NCBI RefSeq assembly: GCF_000308475.2
Contig: NZ_BAFT02000032.1
Location: forward strand, 53,353 to 117,352
From: Nocardia brasiliensis NBRC 14402
Lineage (GTDB): Bacteria; Actinomycetota; Actinomycetes; Mycobacteriales; Mycobacteriaceae
Direction: 5' to 3'
DNA: 64,000 nt
This document shows positions 8,444 to 16,747 of the stretch, piece after piece (the first letter of the stretch is position 1; every line of letters starts with the position of its first letter). The notes under the pieces are model-generated. The model did not search any database and had not been told where the DNA came from. It saw only the letters and a list, made by a program, of their open reading frames with translations. A program made the position numbers and the translations under genes.

Positions 8444-9463
8444 TCAGAATCCTGTCAGTTGGCGAAATCTCGTCACCGGCGTGCTGCCGTGATCCGCGTG
8501 CACGGGGCAGTAGTGTTTCGGATCGGCACGGTGTTCCGGTGCGGGCCATAGCAATTCGGGGGCTTCCGGCGGCGCCAGCGTGGCCGGACGCCGGCCACGC
8601 GCGCGACGTCGCCCGGCCCGGATCCGGGGGAAGAAATAGCGGATTTCGTCCGGGGTCACCCGGTTCAGCGCGGTGAACAACGCGCACCACCGGTCGAACC
8701 AGAACTGGTCCCGCGGAGTCCAGTCGAAACCCATCGTGCGCCGGATCGCCGGATCGCACAGGCCGATCGTGACGAACTGGTAGAACCTGGCGCCCGCCGG
8801 GCGAAACAGCCTGTTCCACAAGGCTTCCGGCAACAGCTCCAGGATCGGGAACGGCGGCACCGGGGCCTGTTCGGCCAGACGGTACACCTCCCATGCGGCC
8901 TTGGTCGGCTCCAAGACCTGCTCGCACATGTGATTCCAGTACTCCTGGAACTCCGGCCAGCTCTTCGGCACGACCCGCATGCTCATCCCGTACATCTCGT
9001 ACCACTGGTATTGCTCGCGCCAGAGCTGCTCGCGTTGTCCCGGCGTCAGCCCGCCCATGAAGAGCTCACCGGCCCGCAGGGTCTGCACGAAGAACACCGC
9101 GTGCGCCCAGTAGAACGTGCCCGGGTCGAGGGCGTGATATCGCCGCCCCTGTTCGTCGCGGCCTTTGATCGTGCGGTGATAGTCGACGATCTCGCGCGCG
9201 GTCTGCTCGGCGCGCGGGCCGTCGAAGACCACGCCGACGATCGGGTACGCCGACCGCAGCACGCGCTGATAGAACTCGTCCTTGATCTGCGAGTGATACT
9301 CGACTCCCGCACCGAGACCCGGATGCATGTTCTGCACCATGCCGAGGAACAACCCGCTCGGTGCGAAGTACAGCGAGCCGAAGATCTTCCAGGTCAACGA
9401 GTCCGGGCCGAGCGGAACAGGTACACGGCGACCCTCGTGCACCACGTCATTGTGTGCCACCAT
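8444..9463 (-). CDS. MpaB/DUF2236 family oxygenase-like protein (first in operon)
   Basis: The 339-residue product is a typical-size member of the MpaB/DUF2236 family. It has the PLGPDSLTWKIFGS opening, the FDGPRAEQTAREIVDYHRTIKG segment with the family's conserved His, and WAHAVFFVQTL further on. The C-terminal 50 residues are Arg/Pro-rich and end with two His and a Cys. The ATG at 9463 was chosen because the longer frame would need a TTG and adds no family sequence; no strong ribosome site is visible. It heads a three-gene operon with a larger paralogue and a ferredoxin and is divergent from a TetR regulator. Confidence 0.8.
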   Translation of the reverse strand: MVAHNDVVHEGRRVPVPLGPDSLTWKIFGSLYFAPSGLFLGMVQNMHPGLGAGVEYHSQIKDEFYQRVLRSAYPIVGVVFDGPRAEQTAREIVDYHRTIKGRDEQGRRYHALDPGTFYWAHAVFFVQTLRAGELFMGGLTPGQREQLWREQYQWYEMYGMSMRVVPKSWPEFQEYWNHMCEQVLEPTKAAWEVYRLAEQAPVPPFPILELLPEALWNRLFRPAGARFYQFVTIGLCDPAIRRTMGFDWTPRDQFWFDRWCALFTALNRVTPDEIRYFFPRIRAGRRRARGRRPATLAPPEAPELLWPAPEHRADPKHYCPVHADHGSTPVTRFRQLTGF

Positions 9464-9477
9464 GAATCGATGCTGAC

Positions 9478-9504
9478 ACGAATAAATACTCGCGTTCAAT
9501 TCGT
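9478..9504. promoter_or_regulatory. inverted repeat between MpaB operon and TetR gene
   Basis: ACGAAT and ATTCGT flank 15 nt in the 47-nt divergent gap, which is unusually AT-rich for this window. The place fits an operator for the adjacent TetR protein controlling both directions. The arms are only 6 bp, so support is limited. Confidence 0.35.
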
Positions 9505-9510
9505 CTTCTG

Positions 9511-10176
9511 ATGCCGCCGAAGACCCGGAAAACCCCGCAGCAGCAGCGGTCTCGCGCCATGGTCGCGCGCCTCGTCGACGCGGGTCAGGACGTGCTGATC
9601 CGGCACGGTTACGACGGCGCGTCCACCAACCGGATCGCCGAGGCGGCCGGGGTCAGCCCCGGCTCGCTGTACCAGTACTTCCCGGACAAGGACGCGATCG
9701 TCACCGCCGTGATCGACCGCTTCAACACCGAGGTCGCGGCCGTGGTGCACGGCAGTGTGCTGGCCAACCTCGCCGAACCGCCCGAAATCGCTGTTCCCGC
9801 AGCGATTTCCGTACTGCTCGAGGCGCTCGGCCAGCATCCCGCGCTGCTGCGCGCGGTGATCGAGCAGACCCCGCGGCTCAGCGGCGCGAACACGGTGTTC
9901 GCCTTCGAACAGCAGATCGGCGGTATCGCCAGGGCCGCGCTCGCCATGCACAGTGCGGCGCTGCCCGACGACGTCGACTTCGACGCCGCCTCGTGGCTGC
10001 TCGTGCGCACCGTAGAACATCTGACGATCCGCTACGTGCTGGACCAGCCGCCCATTTCCCGCGAGCGGTTCCTGGCCGACATCACCAGGTTGATCCTGAA
10101 CTTCTTCTATCCCGCGCCGAGCGGCCTACCTGCGAAGAGACCGCCGCCGCGCCGGTCACGAGCAGAACGCGAGTAG
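9511..10176 (+). CDS. TetR/AcrR family transcriptional regulator
   Basis: The 221-residue protein begins with a basic, Gln-rich arm and a TetR helix-turn-helix (residues ~13-60, with AAGVSPGSLYQYFPDK as the recognition helix and turn). The C-terminal ~150 residues are the variable ligand domain. It is divergent from the MpaB/ferredoxin operon across 47 nt and is likely its local repressor. The tail is rich in Pro and Arg. The inducing ligand is unknown. Confidence 0.87.
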   Translation: MPPKTRKTPQQQRSRAMVARLVDAGQDVLIRHGYDGASTNRIAEAAGVSPGSLYQYFPDKDAIVTAVIDRFNTEVAAVVHGSVLANLAEPPEIAVPAAISVLLEALGQHPALLRAVIEQTPRLSGANTVFAFEQQIGGIARAALAMHSAALPDDVDFDAASWLLVRTVEHLTIRYVLDQPPISRERFLADITRLILNFFYPAPSGLPAKRPPPRRSRAERE

Positions 10177-10186
10177 CCGATACGAC

Positions 10187-10224
10187 AACGGGCACGCGCC
10201 GCACCTCGCGGTCGCGTGCCCGTT
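10187..10224. terminator. bidirectional hairpin terminator
   Basis: A perfect 12-bp stem (AACGGGCACGCG pairing with CGCGTGCCCGTT) with a 14-nt loop sits in the 56-nt gap between the convergent TetR and permease genes. A short T run follows on the plus strand and an A pair precedes it, so it can serve both genes. Confidence 0.8.
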
Positions 10225-10232
10225 TCGACGCT

Positions 10233-11657
10233 CTAGTGCTCGGCAGCCTTCCCGCGCGCACCGAACCGGGTCAGGCCCACATAACCGGCCGAGACCAGCA
10301 CCGCCCACACCAGGCCGACCACCAGCGCGGTCCGCCCGCTCTCGGTCCAGAACAGCAGCACGACCACCAGGGCCAGGAAGGCCAGCGCTCCGACGGTGGT
10401 GTACGGGGCGGCGGGCAGGCGATAGTCGCTGGCGGGCAGTTCGCCGCGCGCAACCTTGGCACGGTAGATCAGGTGGCAGACCAGGATGATGCCCCACACG
10501 AAGATGATGCCGATGGTGCTCACCGAGGTGATGTAGTTGAACGCCTTGTCCGGCGAGATGACATTGACGATCACGCCGATCACCATCGCGGCCGCCGACA
10601 CGCTGATGCCGACGTACGGCACCTGCCGGGAACTCAGCTTCGCCAGCGCCGACGGGGCTTCGCCGTGCATCGACAGGGTGCGCAGCATGCGGCCGGTCGA
10701 GTAGATGCCAGAGTTGCACGACGACAGCGCCGCGGTCAGCAGCACGAAGTTGATGATGCCCGCCGCGCCCGGAATGCCGATCTGCTGAAACACCTCGACG
10801 AACGGGCTCTTGCCCTCGTGGAAGGTGCGCCAGCTCGCCACCGACATGATCACCAGCAGCGCGCCGACGTAGAATAGGCCGATGCGGAACGGCAGGGTAT
10901 TGATCGCCTTGCGCAGCGTCTTACGCGGGTCGCGAGCCTCGCCGGCCGTCACGCCGACCAATTCGACACCGACATAGGCGAACAGCACGATCTGCAGCAC
11001 CAGCAGCGACTGCCCGAAACCGTTCGGGAACACCCCGCCGTCGGCCCACAGGTTGGTCACGGTCGGGTTCGCGGCGTGGCCGAAGCCGATGGTCAGCACG
11101 CCGAGGCCGAGCAGGATCATGCCGATGATCGCGGTGACCTTGATGGCGGAGAACCAGAATTCGCCCTCACCGAACAACCGCACGGAGATCAGGTTCGCCG
11201 CGAACATCACGGCGAGCACCACCAGCGCGGTGATCCACGGCTCGATATCGAACCAGTACTGCACGTACTTGCCCGCGACCGTGATCTCGGCCATGCAGGT
11301 GGCCACCCACACCGCCCAGTAGGACCAGCCGGTCACGAAACCCGCGAAGCGGCCGAGGAATTCGTGCGCGTACTCGGCGAAACTGCCCGACACCGGCCGA
11401 TAGGTGAGCAACTCCCCCAGCGCGCGCATGATGACGAAGATCGCCACGCCCGCCGCCAGGTAGGCCAGGATCAGCGCGGGGCCCGCCTGCTCGATCGCGC
11501 CGCCTGCGCCGTAGAACAGGCCGGTGCCGATCGCGCCGCCGATGGCGATCATCTGAATGGTGCGCGGGCTCAGGCCGCGCGCGTAGCCCTCCGATTCGCC
11601 GGCGCCGGTCTGGTCGAGGGGTCCGGCGTCCGATACTTCACGGTCGGCGGCTGTCAT
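10233..11657 (-). CDS. amino acid permease, APC superfamily (AAT type)
   Basis: The 474-residue product is a 12-helix amino acid/proton symporter of the AAT branch. The first helix carries the unwound substrate motif IGGAIGTGLFYGAG near residues 35-48, and GEL plus ARDPRKTLRKAINTLP are typical of AnsP, GabP and CycA relatives. The exact amino acid cannot be read from the sequence. The ATG at 11657 has AAGGA 7 nt upstream; the longer open frame adds only low-complexity residues. It is monocistronic with its own terminator. Confidence 0.88.
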   Translation of the reverse strand: MTAADREVSDAGPLDQTGAGESEGYARGLSPRTIQMIAIGGAIGTGLFYGAGGAIEQAGPALILAYLAAGVAIFVIMRALGELLTYRPVSGSFAEYAHEFLGRFAGFVTGWSYWAVWVATCMAEITVAGKYVQYWFDIEPWITALVVLAVMFAANLISVRLFGEGEFWFSAIKVTAIIGMILLGLGVLTIGFGHAANPTVTNLWADGGVFPNGFGQSLLVLQIVLFAYVGVELVGVTAGEARDPRKTLRKAINTLPFRIGLFYVGALLVIMSVASWRTFHEGKSPFVEVFQQIGIPGAAGIINFVLLTAALSSCNSGIYSTGRMLRTLSMHGEAPSALAKLSSRQVPYVGISVSAAAMVIGVIVNVISPDKAFNYITSVSTIGIIFVWGIILVCHLIYRAKVARGELPASDYRLPAAPYTTVGALAFLALVVVLLFWTESGRTALVVGLVWAVLVSAGYVGLTRFGARGKAAEH

Positions 11658-11731
11658 AGTGCGGTCCTTCTCTCTTGCGGCAACGACGCGACGGCCGGGG
11701 TCGTCGGTCGGTGACCCCGGACACATGACAT

Positions 11732-11750
11732 GGGATCATCGCATGTTCCC
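11732..11750. promoter_or_regulatory. imperfect palindrome upstream of permease
   Basis: GGGATCATCGCATGTTCCC has matching outer arms (GGGA/TCCC) and inner arms (CAT/ATG), 75 nt before the permease ATG. It may be an operator. The rest of the 361-nt divergent gap up to 12018 shows only the iron box listed separately. Confidence 0.3.
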
Positions 11751-11981
11751 GCATCGATCAGCACGTCACGCTACCGGTCACGCCCGCCCGGCGGGCACCG
11801 AGCAGCAACCGGCGAACCCGACTTCGCAGGTAGACGCCCCACACCAGGCAGGTCGCCACAATCGGACCGGTCCGCTGAACGAACTACTTCGAAAACGATG
11901 CCGCGCCCGAACGATTCCGCGGCGACGCCCGCAACCGAACGCCGCGCCGCCTCGTTCACGATCAACGGGGAGTAGTGTCAG

Positions 11982-12000
11982 TAAGGTAACCCTAATTCTA
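11982..12000. promoter_or_regulatory. IdeR/DtxR-type iron box before siderophore-interacting protein
   Basis: TAAGGTAACCCTAATTCTA matches about 13 of 19 positions of the IdeR consensus and ends 18 nt before the ATG of the siderophore-interacting protein. Iron-loaded IdeR would repress this gene, as is usual for siderophore functions. Confidence 0.65.
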
Positions 12001-12018
12001 ATCGTGGGAGGATTACCT

Positions 12019-12789
12019 ATGGCTCGACCTCGCACCACCCTCACCGTGCAGCGCACCGAGTGGCTCAGCCCGCATCTGATCCGGGTCCACCTCGGCGGAC
12101 CCGGTTTCGCCGCGTTCAAGGACAACGAGTTCACCGATTCCTACGTCAAGTTCATCTTCGAACGCGACGGCAGCGAGGTGCTGCGCACCTACACGGTTCG
12201 CTCGGTCGATCAGGAAGCCGGCGAACTGGCCGCGGATTTCGTGTATCACGGCGCCGAGGGCATCGCGGGACCGTGGGCGGCCGAGGCCGAGCCCGGCGAC
12301 ACCATCGACCTGTACGGTCCCGGCGGCGCGTACGCACCCCGGTCCGACGCGGACTGGCATCTGCTGGCCGGCGACGAGGCGGCGCTGCCCGCCATCGCCG
12401 CGGCACTGGAAGCGATGGACGCGGACGCGGTCGGCTACGCGTTCGTCGAGGTGGCCGGACCGGACGACGAACTGCCGGTGCGCAAGCCCGACGGCATCGA
12501 GTTCACCTGGTTGCACCGCGGCAGCCGCGGACCGGGCGAGGTGCTCGCCGAAAGCGTGCGCAGCGCGCCGTGGAAAGACGGGCAGGTGCAGGTCTTCATC
12601 CACGGCGAGGCCCAGACCGTCATGCACGACCTGCGGCGCTACGTGCGCCGCGAGCACAATGTGCCCGCGGAATGGGCGGCGTCGATCTCGGGCTACTGGC
12701 GTCGCGGTCGCACCGAAGAAGGCTTCCGGGAGTGGAAGGCCGAGCTGAAGGCGAAAGACGGGGCCGAGCCCGCGGCTTCGCCGAGCTGA
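12019..12789 (+). CDS. siderophore-interacting protein, ViuB-like ferric reductase
   Basis: The 256-residue product is a cytoplasmic NAD(P)H-dependent flavoprotein of the SIP family, which reduces ferric siderophores to release iron. An FAD-binding barrel covers residues 1-100, with LRTYTVRSVD as the FAD motif and GPWA following. The NAD(P) half has HLLAGDEAALPAIAAALEAM near 115-134, the usual GDETALPA motif. The C-terminal SGYWRRGRTEEGFREWK is the family's SIP signature. The ATG follows GGGAGGA by 6 nt and an IdeR-like box lies just upstream, which agrees with iron repression. No siderophore synthesis genes are next to it. Confidence 0.9.
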   Translation: MARPRTTLTVQRTEWLSPHLIRVHLGGPGFAAFKDNEFTDSYVKFIFERDGSEVLRTYTVRSVDQEAGELAADFVYHGAEGIAGPWAAEAEPGDTIDLYGPGGAYAPRSDADWHLLAGDEAALPAIAAALEAMDADAVGYAFVEVAGPDDELPVRKPDGIEFTWLHRGSRGPGEVLAESVRSAPWKDGQVQVFIHGEAQTVMHDLRRYVRREHNVPAEWAASISGYWRRGRTEEGFREWKAELKAKDGAEPAASPS

Positions 12790-12835
12790 GCCGAGTTCTA
12801 CCTGAGCAGACGGCCCGAGGCCGCATGCGGATCGG

Positions 12836-13744
12836 TCAGGACGGCGTCGAAGTTCCGGAGTCCTTCAGCACGTGCTCGATTGCCGTACGAGTCGCCGCCA
12901 CATACTTTTCCGGCTCGGCCAGGAAAACGTCATGGGCGGCGTCGAGCTCGATCACCTCGGCGCCGAGCAGTGCCGCCAGTTCTCGCTGGTCGGTAGGTGG
13001 CACCGCCCCGTCGCGGGCGGTGACCACCACCGCCGTGGGCAGCCCCGCGAGTTCGGCCGCGTGCGGCCGGAAATCGAAGGCGTACTCGGCCAGGATCACG
13101 TCGACGATCACGCGCGGATGACACTGTCCCAGTTCGGCACTCAGCCACGGCCATAGTCGGGCCACCTCCGGCACGCGCGCTCGCGCCCTGCGGAAGTAGG
13201 CCAGTGGCAGAGTGCGGCCGATGCCCGCGCTGACATGCGCGAGCGGGCGCAGCCCGCGGAAGAGCACCCGGCCGATCTGGTCGGTGCGGCTGTCGAAGGC
13301 CATCGCGGTCGCCTCGAACACCAGCCCGCGCACCCGATCCCGGTGGCGCCGAGCGAATTCCAGGCCGACCGGCCCGCCCAGCGAATACCCGCACACCACC
13401 ACCTGATCGATGCCCAGCGCGTCCAGCACCGAAGCGGCGTCGTCGGCGCACCGGGTGATGTCGAATCGTTCGCCGGCGGCCAGCGGCAGGCCGCGGCCGT
13501 GCCCGCGCAGGTCCAGTGCGACGAGACCGTGCTCCGCCGCGACCGACGGCATCAGGTGACAGAAATTGACATCCGCCGTCAGCGCCCAACCATGCAGCAG
13601 CAGAACCGGATCGGGACCGGGCACGAATCGGACCGCGATCGTCGACCCGTCGGGTAGCACGATCGTCCGGCGTGGCGGCAGCCCGGCCGGACCCTCGACC
13701 ACGTCCCCACCACCGTGCTCAGCACCCCCCGAAAGGCTCGCCAT
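12836..13744 (-). CDS. alpha/beta hydrolase
   Basis: The 302-residue product has the alpha/beta-hydrolase fold: HGWALTADVN oxyanion strand near residue 53, nucleophile elbow GYSLGG near 120, acid region ARDGAVPP and catalytic His in LDAAHDVF near the C-terminus. Oxyanion-type HG and complete Ser-Asp-His make it an active esterase, lipase or C-C hydrolase. The first 30 residues are Gly-rich and probably disordered. It is convergent with the siderophore-interacting gene and runs in the same direction as the TetR/Rieske pair, but 30 bp separate them. Substrate unknown. Confidence 0.85.
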   Translation of the reverse strand: MASLSGGAEHGGGDVVEGPAGLPPRRTIVLPDGSTIAVRFVPGPDPVLLLHGWALTADVNFCHLMPSVAAEHGLVALDLRGHGRGLPLAAGERFDITRCADDAASVLDALGIDQVVVCGYSLGGPVGLEFARRHRDRVRGLVFEATAMAFDSRTDQIGRVLFRGLRPLAHVSAGIGRTLPLAYFRRARARVPEVARLWPWLSAELGQCHPRVIVDVILAEYAFDFRPHAAELAGLPTAVVVTARDGAVPPTDQRELAALLGAEVIELDAAHDVFLAEPEKYVAATRTAIEHVLKDSGTSTPS

Positions 13745-13774
13745 CACCCGAACGACGGTAGCCGATGATCGCGC

Positions 13775-14392
13775 TCAGGAAAGGGGTAACGCCTGCGCCG
13801 CCCGCCGGATCTCGGGCAGCCGCGCCGGGTCGGCGAGCAGTCCGGTCAGGGCGAATTCCACGATCTCCGCCGGGCTCACCGCGATCTCCGGCAGCGCGAG
13901 GGCATCGAAGAGGGCCTGGACGAGGCGCGCCCCGGACACCGGATCCATCGCGCGCACGTCACCTTCGCGCTGACCCGCCGTCACCAGATCGATGACGATG
14001 CGATCCAACCGGGTGACCAGGCCCAGCTCGGCGGTGAAGCGTTCCCGGGTCAGCTCCTGAGTGGTGAGGATGGACGCGAGTACATACGGCGACCGTTGCA
14101 GATGGTCCAGCGCTTCCCGCAACCACCGATGCAGTTTCACCACCGCGGGCGCGTCGAGCGCTGCCAGTTCGTCCGCGAGTGCCAGCGGACGTTCCAGACC
14201 GAGGCGGACCAGTGCGGCGAGGATGTCGTCTTTCGCGGCGAAGTGCTTGTAGATCGCGGGTTGGCGCACCCCGACGGCGGCGGCGATGTCGCGCGTCGAG
14301 GTGGCCGCGAATCCGCGCACGGCGATGAGCTCGGCGGCGGTACGCAGGATGCGTTCGGCCGCCGGGCTCGATCGGGTCGTCTCCGCCGTCAT
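13775..14392 (-). CDS. TetR family regulator of the Rieske oxygenase operon
   Basis: The 205-residue protein has a TetR helix-turn-helix in residues 10-55 (STRDIAAAVGVRQPAIYKHF). The gene lies 10 bp after the Rieske oxygenase gene and is probably cotranscribed, giving autoregulation. Two palindromes at the operon promoter (15568-15583 and 15592-15609) are its likely binding sites. The frame is open further upstream inside the oxygenase gene; the ATG at 14392 fits the start of the DNA-binding domain. Ligand is likely the oxygenase substrate or product, by inference. Confidence 0.85.
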   Translation of the reverse strand: MTAETTRSSPAAERILRTAAELIAVRGFAATSTRDIAAAVGVRQPAIYKHFAAKDDILAALVRLGLERPLALADELAALDAPAVVKLHRWLREALDHLQRSPYVLASILTTQELTRERFTAELGLVTRLDRIVIDLVTAGQREGDVRAMDPVSGARLVQALFDALALPEIAVSPAEIVEFALTGLLADPARLPEIRRAAQALPLS

Positions 14393-14402
14393 GCGTTCCA
14401 GG

Positions 14403-15548
14403 CTAACGGCCGTACGGTTCGTCCCCGAGCAAGGCGGTGGCCAGATTGCGGTAGAAGGCCAGGATGCCGGGCTGCTCCTTGGGGCTGAGGTGACCACGCG
14501 CGGTGAATTGCGCGGCGACGCCGCGCTGCACGGCTTCCAGGCCGTCGCGGTCCTCGTCGTTGATCATCATGGTGACCGCCTGCTGGGTGCGGCGCAGCGC
14601 TTCGGAATCGGTGGCCAGTTCCGGCAGGGTGAGCACGCCACCGATCACCTGAACCCGGTCGATCGCCGTCGGCGTGAAGCTGAACCACACCACCTGGTCG
14701 CCGATCGCGATGAACGCGCTCACCGGGAAACCCAGCAGCAGCATGCCGTTGTTGCGCTGAATCTCGTTCAGCCGCACCGCTTCCGGCTGCACCGGCAGAG
14801 CGAGCGGGATTCTGGCGTGCAGCACCCACGGCGAGTAGTGCTCGACGTGGATATCGCTGCCGCCCGGCATGAACGGTTCGAGCGTCTCCCGGTGCAGGCC
14901 GATGACGTGATAGTTCTCGTGCCCGTTCTCCATCACCAGTTTCCAGTTCACCTGCCATTCCAGCGACCACGAGTCCACCTGCACCATCTCGCCGAGGCGG
15001 TACCCGTCGAACTGGGCCGCGGCCCGATCGAGATGGTCACCGATCGGTTCGGCGTCCGCGTCGAGATTGATCCAGACCAGGCCGTTCCATTCCGCCAACG
15101 CGAATTGCGGCAGCCGGCACAGCTTGGGCGCGAAGTCCTGGTTGCCGCCCATGTACGGCGCGCCGCGCAGCTTGCCGTCGAGGCCGTACTTCCACAGGTG
15201 GTAGCGACAGGTGAACGAATCCGTATGGCCCGCACCGGGTTCGACGAGCGGCATCAGCCGGTGCCGGCAGATCGAGGACATCGCGCGCAGTTCGCCGTCC
15301 TGGCCCCGAGTGACCACCACCGGCTCTCCCGCGATCGATAGCGCCACATAGTCACCGGGACGCGCGAGCTGATCGACGTGCGCGGCCAGGATCCAGCTAC
15401 GCCGGAAGATCAGCTCACGCTCCAGCTCCCACAACTCGGGCGAGGAGTACGCGCTGGGCGGCAGGGTGAGCGCCGGGGGTTCCGGCTCGAGGTAGCGGTG
15501 CAGTTCCGCGAGGATCTCGCGGATGCCCGAGGTGGTGATCGCGGTCAT
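14403..15548 (-). CDS. Rieske-type ring-hydroxylating oxygenase, alpha subunit
   Basis: The 381-residue product is a Rieske non-heme iron oxygenase. The 2Fe-2S site is Cys94-x-His96 and Cys114-x2-His117. The mononuclear iron site follows NWKLVMENGHENYH, with His214 and His219 as ligands. The family includes aromatic ring dioxygenases, demethylases and choline/carnitine oxygenases; the length and lack of an adjacent beta subunit suggest the alpha-only group. No reductase is adjacent. The ATG has GGAGG 4 nt upstream. Expression appears controlled by a cotranscribed TetR protein at two operators. Confidence 0.9.
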   Translation of the reverse strand: MTAITTSGIREILAELHRYLEPEPPALTLPPSAYSSPELWELERELIFRRSWILAAHVDQLARPGDYVALSIAGEPVVVTRGQDGELRAMSSICRHRLMPLVEPGAGHTDSFTCRYHLWKYGLDGKLRGAPYMGGNQDFAPKLCRLPQFALAEWNGLVWINLDADAEPIGDHLDRAAAQFDGYRLGEMVQVDSWSLEWQVNWKLVMENGHENYHVIGLHRETLEPFMPGGSDIHVEHYSPWVLHARIPLALPVQPEAVRLNEIQRNNGMLLLGFPVSAFIAIGDQVVWFSFTPTAIDRVQVIGGVLTLPELATDSEALRRTQQAVTMMINDEDRDGLEAVQRGVAAQFTARGHLSPKEQPGILAFYRNLATALLGDEPYGR

Positions 15549-15567
15549 GGGGCCTCCCGAACATGAG

Positions 15568-15583
15568 GTTATCGTTCGATAAC
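15568..15583. promoter_or_regulatory. operator palindrome 1, Rieske operon
   Basis: GTTATCGTTCGATAAC has perfect 7-bp arms around a 2-nt centre, 20 nt before the oxygenase ATG and about 25 bp centre-to-centre from a related palindrome. Confidence 0.75.
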
Positions 15584-15590
15584 TTCCTCT

Positions 15591-15618
15591 AGGTTATCAA
15601 GTGATAACCACTCGTCAA
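15591..15618 (-). promoter_or_regulatory. promoter of Rieske oxygenase operon
   Basis: On the minus strand TTGACG (15618-15613) and TAACCT (15596-15591) are 16 nt apart. The second operator palindrome covers the spacer and part of the -10, a classical repression layout. Confidence 0.65.
15592..15609. promoter_or_regulatory. operator palindrome 2, Rieske operon
   Basis: GGTTATCAAGTGATAACC is a palindrome with 8-bp arms around AG. It shares the GTTATC/GATAAC arms with the first site, so one regulator, probably the cotranscribed TetR, should bind both. Confidence 0.75.
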
Positions 15619-15642
15619 GGCATTAATTCGGGTGCCGGCACG

Positions 15643-15680
15643 ACGGCGGGCCACCCCGGAAACCCGGGATGGCCCGCCGT
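15643..15680. terminator. hairpin terminator after ABC importer operon
   Basis: A 17-bp stem with one mismatch (outer arms ACGGCGGGCC and GGCCCGCCGT, inner CCCGG/CCGGG) and a 4-nt loop lies just after the substrate-binding protein stop at 15693. It separates the ABC operon from the promoter region of the Rieske gene. Confidence 0.75.
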
Positions 15681-15692
15681 ACCTCGAGCGCG

Positions 15693-16745
15693 CTACTGCT
15701 TCGGCGCGCGCAGCGCCTCCTCGACGAACCGGGTGGTGTAGGTCTTCGACAGATCGATGCGGTCCCGGACCGGGCGCACGTTCTTCGAATACTGGCCGAG
15801 GATGTTCAGAACGTTCTGGGCGCCTTCGGGTTTCATCACGCCGTCGCCGTTGAACATGCCGATCGAGTCGCGGATGGACTGGACGTAGAGGTCCTTGCCC
15901 GCGCTCGCGTACTGCGAGGGCATCTGCGCGGCGATCTCCTCCGGAGTGTGCGCCTTGATCCACTGCAGGGTCTGCACGAACGCCGCCGCGAGCTTGCGCA
16001 CGATCTCCGGGTGCGCATCGATGGTCGCGCAGCTCATGTACAGCGAGGTGGCCGGATACAAACCGCCCAGGGCGGCCCGGGTGCCCGCCTCGGTGCGCAT
16101 GTCGACCAGGATCCGTGCTTCCCCGGAATTGACCATCTGCGCGACCGTCGGGTCGGTGGTCATGCCCGCGTCGATGCCGTTGTGGTTCATCCCGGCGATG
16201 AACGTCTGTCCCGCACCGACTTTCACCCTGGTGTAGTCCGCGGTGGACATCCCCTGCTGACCGGTGAGCGCCTGGGTGAGGAAATCGGTCGACGAGCCGA
16301 GCGAGGTGACGCCCAAATTCTTGCCGCGCAGATCGGCCGTCGACTTGATCTCGTCCGCGTCCGCCGTGGACACCAACTCCACCTCGCCGGGCACGTCCGA
16401 GAACTGCACCACCGAACTGATGCACTGATCCTTGGCCTGCAGGTCGATGGTGTGGTCGTAGAAACCGACCACCGCCTGTACATCGCCGGTGAGCAACGCG
16501 GTCTCGGCGTTCGCGCCGGACTGCTCGCCGAGCAGCTTCACATCGATGTCGTTGCTCTCGAAGTATCCGAGCTGCTTGGTGAGCATCGCGGGCAGGTAGA
16601 TCACCTTCTCCAGCCCGCCGACCATGATGGTGATCTCCGGTCGCCCGTTCACCATCGGAATATGGCGCGAATCCCGGCATCCGGTGGCCAGCAGCAGCGC
16701 CGCCACGGCCAGCACGACGACCGTCACATGCTTGCGATATCTCAT
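15693..16745 (-). CDS. ABC importer substrate-binding lipoprotein, NMT1/THI5-like
   Basis: The 350-residue product is a periplasmic-type binding lipoprotein for a nitrate/sulfonate/taurine/pyrimidine-type ABC importer. A signal peptide ends in the lipobox ATGC near residue 24. The mature part has the NMT1/SsuA hallmarks: VGGLEKVIYLPAMLTKQLGYFE, GDVQAVVGFYDHT, and LRGKNLGVTSLGSSTDFL. The ligand is unknown; relatives bind aromatic or sulfonated compounds. It is the last gene of an ATPase-permease-binding protein operon, 2 bp after the permease stop. Confidence 0.87.
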   Translation of the reverse strand: MRYRKHVTVVVLAVAALLLATGCRDSRHIPMVNGRPEITIMVGGLEKVIYLPAMLTKQLGYFESNDIDVKLLGEQSGANAETALLTGDVQAVVGFYDHTIDLQAKDQCISSVVQFSDVPGEVELVSTADADEIKSTADLRGKNLGVTSLGSSTDFLTQALTGQQGMSTADYTRVKVGAGQTFIAGMNHNGIDAGMTTDPTVAQMVNSGEARILVDMRTEAGTRAALGGLYPATSLYMSCATIDAHPEIVRKLAAAFVQTLQWIKAHTPEEIAAQMPSQYASAGKDLYVQSIRDSIGMFNGDGVMKPEGAQNVLNILGQYSKNVRPVRDRIDLSKTYTTRFVEEALRAPKQ

Positions 16746-16747
16746 GC

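Noticed and set aside
11982..12000. A siderophore biosynthesis cluster around the iron box
   Set aside because: Only a siderophore-interacting protein is present; no NRPS or NIS synthetase lies nearby.
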